Source: Pseudomonadota bacterium (GTDB lineage Bacteria > Pseudomonadota > Gammaproteobacteria > Xanthomonadales > Xanthomonadaceae). From it: a DNA stretch of 64,000 nucleotides. The notes below the pieces were generated by a model. That model worked only from the letters and a program-made list of their open reading frames with translations, was not told the DNA's origin and searched no databases. The DNA is taken from positions 310,001 to 374,000 of the forward strand of contig JAFEBX010000011.1 of the NCBI GenBank assembly GCA_018242425.1. Reading direction: 5' to 3'. The translations under genes were made by a program, and so were the position numbers. Shown piece after piece: positions 57,716 through 64,000 of this stretch. How positions within the stretch are numbered: the stretch's first letter is position 1; each line of letters opens with the position of its first letter.

Positions 57716-57735
57716 AGCGCTATCTCCACGCAAAG

Positions 57736-57761
57736 AAAAGGCCCGCTTGCGCGGGCCTTTT
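57736..57761. terminator. Bidirectional terminator between lipoprotein and cold-shock genes
   Basis: An 11-bp perfect stem AAAAGGCCCGC/GCGGGCCTTTT with a TTGC loop ends in T-runs on both strands. It serves the two converging genes. Confidence 0.88.
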
Positions 57762-57786
57762 CCGTGTTGCTTGATGCGTCGGTTGC

Positions 57787-57996
57787 TTACGCAGCTTCGA
57801 CAGCGTCGGCCTGCAGGCCCTTCTGGCCCTGGACGACGGTGAAGCTGACGCGCTGGCCTTCCTTCAAGCTCTTGAAGCCGGGCATCTGGATGGCGCGGAA
57901 GTGCACGAACACGTCCTCACCATTTTCGCGGCTGATAAAGCCAAAGCCCTTGGCATCGTTGAACCATTTGACGGTTCCAACTTCGCGGTTCGACAT
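57787..57996 (-). CDS. cspA: Cold-shock protein
   Basis: A 69-residue OB-fold RNA/DNA-binding protein with RNP1 KGFGFI and RNP2 VFVHF. A strong AAGGAG lies 8 bases before ATG 57996. The 207-base leader up to the divergent gene is longer than usual and could hold a cold-responsive 5' UTR; no known motif was identified. Which csp paralogue it is cannot be told. Confidence 0.92.
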   Translation of the reverse strand: MSNREVGTVKWFNDAKGFGFISRENGEDVFVHFRAIQMPGFKSLKEGQRVSFTVVQGQKGLQADAVEAA

Positions 57997-58203
57997 CGGT
58001 GTTGCTCCTTGTAACGTAATTAGCGAGTCATGCTGGTCGCAAGGAGGAACGGGCAACGATGGCAAATCACACGATCTGGCGCACCGGCGGGCCACGATTC
58101 ACGGTGACCCTTGAAACTCAGCAAGCGCACGGTAACTCCGCTTTAGTTAAAAATCAATCACATTCTTGACATTGGCGCCAAATCGGCTTACGACCCCCTG
58201 GAT

Positions 58204-58716
58204 ATGAACAATCCCATTGTTTTTCAAATAGTTGCGGCAATTCTGGTGCTCGCCGGGCTGGTCGGAGTGGTCCTGCCGGCTCTTCCCGGCCTGCCTTTGG
58301 TGTTCGCCGGCCTGCTGATTTCGGCCTGGGCGGACGGTTTCCAGCATGTCGGGGCGCCCATGCTGGTCGTGCTCGGACTGCTCACCCTGGTCTCCCTCGT
58401 CGTCGATTACTGGGCCGCCGCGCGCGGTGCCAAGCGGCTTGGCGCCAGCCGCACGGCGACGATCGGTGCAGCGCTGGGCATGCTGGTCGGGGGATTCCTG
58501 CTCTTCCCGGTCGGATTCTTCCTCGGTCCCTTCGTCGGCGCACTGGCGGGTGAGCTGCTGCATCGGCGCAGCCTGACCCAGGCCGACCTCGGGGCGGCAA
58601 CGAAGATCGGCATCGGCACCTGGCTCGGCATCGCGCTGGGGATCGCCCTCAAGCTCGCCATCGCCGGATTGATGCTCGGACTCTTCGCGCTGGACTGGTG
58701 GTGGTCCACACATTGA
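58204..58716 (+). CDS. DUF456 membrane protein
   Basis: A 170-residue protein with five or six helices and glycine-rich repeats (GAALGMLVGGFLLFPVGFFLGPFVGALAGE), the DUF456 pattern. Function unknown. It is followed by mscS-type gene 23 bases downstream and probably shares a promoter in the 207-base spacer. Confidence 0.85.
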   Translation: MNNPIVFQIVAAILVLAGLVGVVLPALPGLPLVFAGLLISAWADGFQHVGAPMLVVLGLLTLVSLVVDYWAAARGAKRLGASRTATIGAALGMLVGGFLLFPVGFFLGPFVGALAGELLHRRSLTQADLGAATKIGIGTWLGIALGIALKLAIAGLMLGLFALDWWWSTH

Positions 58717-58739
58717 CCGCAGGGCGGCAAAATACCGGC

Positions 58740-60008
58740 ATGACGATCAATCCCTTCCGAATCTTCCTGCTCGCGCTGCTGCTGGCGCTATCGCTGCCGC
58801 TGGCGGCGCAATCCGTCCCGGACGACGTCCACCTGGAACGGCAAATCGCCCACCTGCTCAATGCACAGCCGGCCTTGCGGGGGATTCGTGCCAGCGCCGA
58901 AGGCGGCGTGATCACCCTGAGCGGGCAGGTCCTCGAGCCCGAGCAGCGCAAGGCGGCCGCGGACATCGCCGGCGGCATCCGCGGGGTCAAGCAGGTCGAC
59001 AACGAGATCACGCTGGATCCGAACCTGTCGGTGCGCTTCGGAAGCGCGCTGGATGAGGTCCAGGCCAAGCTGGTGCGCCTGATCGCGAGCCTGCCGCTGC
59101 TCGTCGTGGCGATATTGATCGTGGCGATCGCGGCATGGCTGGGCGGATTCATCAGCGGGCGCATGCGCATGCTCAAGCGCCTGAGCCGGCACAACCCCTA
59201 CATGGACGGCTTGCTGCGCAACATCGTCAAGACGCTGGTGGTGCTGGGCGGCGTGCTGATCGCGCTCGACCTGCTCGGCGCGACATCACTGGTGGGCGCG
59301 GTGCTGGGCTCGGCCGGCGTGGTCGGCCTGGTGCTCGGCTTCGCCTTCAAGGACATCGCCGAAAACTACGTGTCGGGCATCCTGCTGTCGATCCGCCAAC
59401 CGTTCGCTCCAGGCGACACCGTGCGCATCGACAGCAACGAAGGCCGGATCGTCGCCCTCACCTCGCGCGCGACCGTGCTCATCACCGCCGATGGCCTGAA
59501 CCTGCAACTGCCCAATGCGCTGGTGTTCAAGTCGGTGCTGACCAACTTCACGCGCAACCCGCGCCGGCGCTTCGACTTCAGCACCGTGATCGACACCCGC
59601 AGTTCGTGGAACGACGCAATGGACATCGGCATCGCGGCGATCCGTGGCGTCGACGGCGTGCTGACCGATCCCGCGCCAACCGCGCTGATCAAGGAAATCT
59701 CCAACGACGGCGCGACGATGCAGTATTTCGGCTGGATCGACCAGCGCAACAACGATCTTTCGAAGACCCGCAGCGAAGCGATGCGCCAGGTGCGGCGGAC
59801 GCTGCGCAAGGCTGGCATCGTGCCGCCATCGCCGGTGCAATCGATCCGCCTGATACGCGGCGAGGACGATGGCATCGACGCCGCGGCCGCCCACGAAATG
59901 CACCAGCCGCGCGATACTTCCGCCGACCGCACCCTGGATGCATCGGTGCAGGAAGCGCATGCTGCGGAAGAAGGCCAGAACCTGCTCGACCACAAGGCTG
60001 CCGAGTGA
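58740..60008 (+). CDS. MscS family mechanosensitive channel with N-terminal BON domain
   Basis: A 422-residue channel. After a signal/first helix comes a periplasmic BON domain (about 28-95), then three channel helices with glycine/alanine-rich pore helix GAVLGSAGVVGLVLGFAFKDIAENYVSG and a cytoplasmic beta domain. The C-terminus is acidic and disordered. It gates under membrane tension. The stop shares a base with pldA. Confidence 0.9.
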   Translation: MTINPFRIFLLALLLALSLPLAAQSVPDDVHLERQIAHLLNAQPALRGIRASAEGGVITLSGQVLEPEQRKAAADIAGGIRGVKQVDNEITLDPNLSVRFGSALDEVQAKLVRLIASLPLLVVAILIVAIAAWLGGFISGRMRMLKRLSRHNPYMDGLLRNIVKTLVVLGGVLIALDLLGATSLVGAVLGSAGVVGLVLGFAFKDIAENYVSGILLSIRQPFAPGDTVRIDSNEGRIVALTSRATVLITADGLNLQLPNALVFKSVLTNFTRNPRRRFDFSTVIDTRSSWNDAMDIGIAAIRGVDGVLTDPAPTALIKEISNDGATMQYFGWIDQRNNDLSKTRSEAMRQVRRTLRKAGIVPPSPVQSIRLIRGEDDGIDAAAAHEMHQPRDTSADRTLDASVQEAHAAEEGQNLLDHKAAE

Positions 60009-61138
60009 TGACACGCACGCACACACTGTCTGCTCTCGCCATCGCACTCGCGCTGGCGCACGGGACTGCGCTGGCGCAAACGGCGCCCTCGACGGATCAG
60101 ACGGATATCGGCGCCTGCGCCGCGATCGAATCCGACAAGGATCGCCTCGCCTGCTACGACACCGTCGCGAAACGCGACACTTCCACGCCTGCGACCGCCG
60201 ATGCCGCGGCGACCCGGGCGAAACAGCAGGAAGCGGCGCGCGCCGCGGAACGCGCGGCAAGCCCGCGCAGCGACCTGTATGCCTCGGAAGCGGACAGCGA
60301 CGAGGCCATCGCCAATGCCGGCAAGGGCTCCCTGCTCGACAGCCGCTGGGAACTCGCGAAGAACTCGAAGCTCGGCACCTGGAATTTCCGCGCCTACAAA
60401 CCGGTGTACCTGTTGCCGGCGTTCTGGACCAGCCGGACCAACACGCTGCCGCGCTCACCCAACCCGAACAACACGGTGACCACGCCGCAGGATCTGCAAA
60501 ACATCGAGGCCAAGTTCCAGCTCAGCTTCAAGACCAAGGCGATCGAGAACCTGTTCGGCGACAACGGCGACGTCTGGATGGGCTACACCCAGAGTTCGCG
60601 CTGGCAGGTCTACAACTCGGGCAATTCGCGCCCGTTCCGCGAAACCAATTACGAACCGGAAGTGCTGCTGGTATTCCGGACCAATTACCAGATCGCCGGC
60701 TGGAAGGGGCGCCTGGCGGGCATCGGCGTCAACCACCAGTCGAACGGTCGCGCCGATCCGCTGTCGCGCAGCTGGAACCGGGTGATGATGAATGTCGGCT
60801 TCGATCGCGAGAACTGGTCGGTGATGTTCCGGCCTTGGTTCCGCATCCCCGAAAGCCGCGACATGGACAACAACCCGGACATCCAGGATTACATGGGCCG
60901 CGGCGACATGACCGTGGTGCACACGGTTGGCCGCAACGAGTTTTCGCTGACGGCGCGTCATTCGTTGCGTGGCGGCGATCGCTCGCACGGCGCCCTGCAA
61001 TTCGACTGGGGCTTCCCGATCACGCGCCAGTTGCGCGGCCACTTCCAGCTGTTCGACGGTTACGGCGAAAGCATGATCGACTACAACCATCGCGCGACCT
61101 ACATCGGCCTCGGCGTGTCGCTGCTGGAGTGGTACTGA
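60008..61138 (+). CDS. pldA: Outer-membrane phospholipase A
   Basis: A 376-residue outer-membrane beta-barrel phospholipase. The catalytic triad is H243, S245 and N257 in GVNHQSNGRADPLSRSWN. A signal peptide precedes a 70-residue extra N-terminal segment with a CAAIESDKDRLACYD Cys pair that E. coli PldA lacks. It ends 12 bases before the convergent DsbA-like gene. Confidence 0.93.
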   Translation: MTRTHTLSALAIALALAHGTALAQTAPSTDQTDIGACAAIESDKDRLACYDTVAKRDTSTPATADAAATRAKQQEAARAAERAASPRSDLYASEADSDEAIANAGKGSLLDSRWELAKNSKLGTWNFRAYKPVYLLPAFWTSRTNTLPRSPNPNNTVTTPQDLQNIEAKFQLSFKTKAIENLFGDNGDVWMGYTQSSRWQVYNSGNSRPFRETNYEPEVLLVFRTNYQIAGWKGRLAGIGVNHQSNGRADPLSRSWNRVMMNVGFDRENWSVMFRPWFRIPESRDMDNNPDIQDYMGRGDMTVVHTVGRNEFSLTARHSLRGGDRSHGALQFDWGFPITRQLRGHFQLFDGYGESMIDYNHRATYIGLGVSLLEWY

Positions 61139-61150
61139 GGCGCGATCCGG

Positions 61151-61684
61151 TCAGCCCGCGCCGTTGAGTTGCGCCTGCACGGCATCCAGCAGTTCCTCGA
61201 AGCCGCGACGCGGCTCGAAGCGCACGCCGTTGATGAAGAACGTCGGCGTGCCGTTCACTCCGCTGCGGATGCCGCCGTCCATGTCGCCCTGGATGCGCGC
61301 GACATATTCGCCTGATTCGAATGCCTCGCGCAGGCCATCGCCCGGCAATCCGAGTTTTCGCGCGATGGCGAGATACAACTCGCCACCCAATTGCGACTGG
61401 TGTTCGTAGAGGGCATCGTGCGCCTGCCAGAACTTGCCGTGCGTCGCCGCGTATTCGGCGAGGACGGCCGCCGCCATCGCCTGCGGGTGGATCTCGGTCA
61501 ACGGGAAGTTGCGGAACACCAGGCGCATGCGGTTGCCGAAATGCTGCTGCACCTGCTTGACGATGCCGTAGGCGTCACCGCAATACGGGCACTGGTAGTC
61601 GCCGTATTCCACCACCGTCACCGCCGCGCCGGAGCCGCCCTCGATGTGGTCCTTGTTGCTGACGGGAATGCGCAAACCGCTCAT
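61151..61684 (-). CDS. DsbA/DSBA-like thioredoxin domain protein
   Basis: A 177-residue protein with active site CPYC (C32, C35) and a cis-Pro segment NGTPTFF typical of DsbA-family oxidoreductases. No obvious signal peptide, so it may be cytoplasmic or of the DsbA/FrnE type. It overlaps the peroxiredoxin gene by 4 bases, suggesting that it serves in thiol-peroxide defence. Confidence 0.86.
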   Translation of the reverse strand: MSGLRIPVSNKDHIEGGSGAAVTVVEYGDYQCPYCGDAYGIVKQVQQHFGNRMRLVFRNFPLTEIHPQAMAAAVLAEYAATHGKFWQAHDALYEHQSQLGGELYLAIARKLGLPGDGLREAFESGEYVARIQGDMDGGIRSGVNGTPTFFINGVRFEPRRGFEELLDAVQAQLNGAG

Positions 61685-62160
61685 GGCGTTTCCTTGGCCA
61701 ACTGGTCGAGCGCGTCGAGGACGCCATCGGCGCCGGGATTGATCGCAGTCGGCGACAGATAGCTCCAGGCGATGGCGCCCCGCCCATCGATGACGAACAA
61801 CGCACGCTTGGAACATCCGTGCACTTCATCGTACGCACCGTAGAGACGCGAGATCGCGCCTTTCGGCTCGAAGTCCGCGAGCAGGTCGAAATGCAGGTTG
61901 CGATCCTTCGCGAAGGCCTGGTGGCACCACGCACTGTCGACGGAAATGCCGAGCACGACGCCACCCTGCTTGCGGATGAGCGGCAAGGCCTGGTTGAACA
62001 CCACCAGCTCGTCGCCGCAGACCGCGCTCCAATCCGCCGGATAGAACACCAGCACCACCGGCGCCCCGCGCAATTCCTGCAGGGACAGCGTCTGGTCGGG
62101 CGTGGCGTGGAGGGTGAAATCCGGCGCGGGGACGCCTGCGGCGAGCAAGGCGTTGGGCAT
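61681..62160 (-). CDS. Peroxiredoxin (AhpC/TSA, BCP-like)
   Basis: A 159-residue peroxiredoxin with peroxidatic C48 in PADWSAVCGDE and a later HGCSKRA cysteine that could be resolving. PxxxSxxC replaces the usual PxxxTxxC. It is co-transcribed with the DsbA-like gene. Confidence 0.9.
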   Translation of the reverse strand: MPNALLAAGVPAPDFTLHATPDQTLSLQELRGAPVVLVFYPADWSAVCGDELVVFNQALPLIRKQGGVVLGISVDSAWCHQAFAKDRNLHFDLLADFEPKGAISRLYGAYDEVHGCSKRALFVIDGRGAIAWSYLSPTAINPGADGVLDALDQLAKETP

Positions 62161-62171
62161 CGCTGTCACGA

Positions 62172-62242
62172 CTTCGCTCCGGCATCGGTCGGAGCGAAGC
62201 ATGCGCAGCGAGGTGTTATCCGGGCGTCAAACCCGCCCGGAT
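62172..62242. repeat. Tandem hairpins between the peroxidase and BlaR1-like genes
   Basis: Two perfect stems: 62172-62181 with 62190-62199 (10 bp), and 62218-62226 with 62234-62242 (9 bp). No T-run follows on the minus strand. They may terminate the M56 peptidase gene or belong to a short repeat family. Confidence 0.6.
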
Positions 62243-62249
62243 GATCCGG

Positions 62250-64000
62250 TCATTCGCGGGAAGGCGCCGGTTGCGCCAGTCCGTTCCGCACGGCCTCGTC
62301 GATCAATGCGCGTACCTGTTTCTCGATGACGCGCGCCTGCTGGTCCATCTCCCTGCCCACGACGTCCATCTGCCTGCCGATGGCATCTATGGGCTTGGCG
62401 GCAGCTTCCATCTCGCGGGCAAGCGCTTCCATCCTCGCGCTTTCGGCCTGCATGCTGTCCTGCCCGGCCTGCATCGCGATGGAATGACGCTCCATCTGCC
62501 TGTTCAACGCATCCTGCTGTTCGGAGAGCTGTTGCATCTGACGATCCAGCGCATCGCGTCGCGCATCGCTCGCCTGCATCTGCTGCTGCGCCAGCGCGCG
62601 CTGCCGCTCCGCCAACCCGCGCTGTTGTTCGGCCAGTTTCCGCATCTCGAGCGCTTCGCCACGCGCGGCCGGCATCTGCGCCGTTTTCGACTGCATGGCA
62701 TCCATCCGCTTGTTGATCGCTTCGATTTCCTGCTGGTGCGGCGCCATCTGCGCCTGGAGGTCGTGGATCCTCGCCTGCTGCGGCTTCAGGGCAGCCCAGG
62801 CCTGTTCCACGCGGGCAAGCGTTGCGGGATCGCGCACGACATAAGCCTTGCCGTTCCTGCTGAACCAGATGAAATCACCGGCAATGCCGCGGGTCGTGCG
62901 ATCGATGTCACGGGAGTCGACCGAGTTGCCGATGAGCGACAAACTGCCATTGCGCTTGTGCACCAGCGCGAAGCCGTCCTGCTCGCCGCGGACGTGCGCA
63001 ATCGTCGGAGGTGGCGGGACCGGTGGCGTTGCGGGTGGCGCAGTGCGCGCGGGCACTGCCGGCAGACGCGGCGGCGCCGGGGCGGCAACGGGCGGAACGC
63101 TCTGGACGGAAGGTGGCTGCGGCGGGTTGCCGAGGCGCGCGTACGCCTGGAATGCGATGCCCAGTGCGACGATGCCGACCACCGGCACCAGGACTGCGCT
63201 GCCGACGAGGCGGCGTTCGGGACGAAGCAATTGCCTGATGCGGGACATGAGCTGACCTCCATGCGCGGCTTGCGCGGGTGTGAAGCTGGGGACGGGCGAC
63301 CGCGCGACGTTCATGCGATCGAGTTCGGAAAGTGCGAGGGCGAGGCGGCGCGGATCGCCGAGTTGTCGCGCGGCAAGATCGTCGGCGACCAGTTCGCGCT
63401 CGATGCGGATGCGTCGCGACAGCCACCACACCACCGGGTGATAGAACAGCAGCGCCTCGATCGCACCCTGCAACAGGTTGACCAGGTAATCGTGGCGACG
63501 GATGTGCGCGAGTTCGTGCGCGACCAGGGCTTCCAGCAAGGACGCCGGCATGTTGGCGGCGATGGCGGTGGGCAACAGCACCATCGGTTTCCACCAGCCC
63601 ACCGACAGCGGACTGTCGCCCCCTTCGATCATCCGCACCGCGACCCGGCGCCGCATCCCGAAACCTCGTGCGAGCGCATCCACGCAGTCCTGCCAGCGCA
63701 ACGCATCGGTGCATGCCGCACTCGTGCGCAAGCGCCGCACCCACCACAGGCCGGAAGCCATGCGCAGGGCGAACGCGATCGTGCCTGCCGCCCATACCGC
63801 GACGATCCACGAAAACACCGGATGCGCGTGGGATGGCAGCGACGCCAGCAACGGAATTCCGCTTTGCACCGAACCCGCGGAACCGGCAGCAACGAATGCC
63901 AGCGGGGTTGTCGGAATCGAAGCCGGGATGCTTGCGGCATGCAACTTCACGAACGTCAGCACCGGCGCCGCAACGCAGGCGAGCAACGCCACACAGGCGA
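62250..64000 (-). CDS. BlaR1/M56-type membrane metallopeptidase (5' end outside window)
   Basis: 583 codons of an incomplete protein; the frame is open to the window end. It has membrane helices and the zinc motif HELAH with a downstream ERELVADD, followed by a helix, a proline-rich linker and a long Gln/Met/Ala-rich coiled coil of about 200 residues up to the end. BlaR1-type proteins sense beta-lactams or wall stress, but this one lacks the penicillin-binding domain, so sensing is unknown. A BlaI-type repressor would be expected upstream, outside the window. Confidence 0.85.
   Translation of the reverse strand, partial: ACVALLACVAAPVLTFVKLHAASIPASIPTTPLAFVAAGSAGSVQSGIPLLASLPSHAHPVFSWIVAVWAAGTIAFALRMASGLWWVRRLRTSAACTDALRWQDCVDALARGFGMRRRVAVRMIEGGDSPLSVGWWKPMVLLPTAIAANMPASLLEALVAHELAHIRRHDYLVNLLQGAIEALLFYHPVVWWLSRRIRIERELVADDLAARQLGDPRRLALALSELDRMNVARSPVPSFTPAQAAHGGQLMSRIRQLLRPERRLVGSAVLVPVVGIVALGIAFQAYARLGNPPQPPSVQSVPPVAAPAPPRLPAVPARTAPPATPPVPPPPTIAHVRGEQDGFALVHKRNGSLSLIGNSVDSRDIDRTTRGIAGDFIWFSRNGKAYVVRDPATLARVEQAWAALKPQQARIHDLQAQMAPHQQEIEAINKRMDAMQSKTAQMPAARGEALEMRKLAEQQRGLAERQRALAQQQMQASDARRDALDRQMQQLSEQQDALNRQMERHSIAMQAGQDSMQAESARMEALAREMEAAAKPIDAIGRQMDVVGREMDQQARVIEKQVRALIDEAVRNGLAQPAPSRE

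Overview
The window is a high-GC chromosomal segment from a gammaproteobacterium, most likely a member of the Xanthomonadaceae/Lysobacteraceae. Four things point there: the comEC-exbB-exbD-msbA-lpxK-kdsB-phosphatase-uvrC-pgsA gene order, a toxin-like protein with a C-terminal domain resembling the XVIPCD tag of Xanthomonadales type IV secretion effectors, a DUF6116-like small membrane protein, and intergenic palindromes typical of the group. Genus cannot be fixed from this sequence. No insertion sequence, prophage, CRISPR array or rRNA operon was seen. There is no gene-free stretch longer than about 300 bases. Region 1 (1-16 kb) is an anaerobic/microaerobic respiration cluster on the plus strand: the end of a quinol nitric oxide reductase (norB), a small Cys-tailed unknown protein, nnrS and a SirB2-like protein; then nirK (copper nitrite reductase with a fused cytochrome c), nirV, a SCO-like copper chaperone and azurin; then the cbb3 oxidase operon ccoNOQP with its maturation genes ccoG, H, I and S and a TauE-like exporter; and finally, convergent, an Fnr/Anr regulator. 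Perfect or near-perfect FNR boxes precede nirK (two, exactly 50 bp apart) and ccoN (one). The regulator's recognition helix carries the FNR-type residues, so it probably controls the whole block. Region 2 (16-20.5 kb) holds small unknown proteins, an ArsC-like protein, an FMN-dependent glutamate-synthase-like protein, tRNA-Leu(UAA) with a duplicated 3' tail downstream, a persulfide-dioxygenase-like hydrolase, and tRNA-Cys and tRNA-Gly behind pgsA. The pgsA stop codon lies inside tRNA-Gly. Region 3 (20-34 kb, minus strand) is envelope biogenesis and DNA processing: uvrC, a low-molecular-weight phosphatase, kdsB, lpxK, msbA, exbD, exbB, comEC, lolD, a lolC/E permease, ygfX, sdhE and an MFS transporter, mostly in overlapping translationally coupled order. 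Region 4 (34-46 kb) is aerobic respiration: cyoABCD, a SURF1 protein, a RegB/RegA (PrrB/PrrA) redox two-component pair, an isolated NucS/DUF91-like nuclease with lower GC, the sdhCDAB operon headed by an SDHAF4/DUF1674 assembly protein, and a divergent ygfZ. Region 5 (46-48.3 kb) is the most notable accessory locus: a DUF2235/Tle1-like lipase with an XVIPCD-like C-terminus, directly preceded by a lipoprotein that is the candidate immunity protein. Region 6 (48-64 kb) is mixed housekeeping: a NagX-like acyltransferase, a fused E1 2-oxoacid dehydrogenase, GNAT, glutaryl-CoA dehydrogenase, glycine-zipper proteins, TatD, TcdA, a membrane-anchored cytochrome c'-like protein, a cold-shock protein, DUF456, an MscS channel with a BON domain, outer-membrane phospholipase A, a DsbA-like protein, a peroxiredoxin and a truncated BlaR1/M56 peptidase at the window end. 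Taken together, the window encodes a branched respiratory chain: succinate dehydrogenase with three or four assembly factors feeds quinol to bo3 oxidase, cbb3 oxidase or nitric oxide reductase. An FNR-type regulator and a RegBA-type system are positioned to switch between them.
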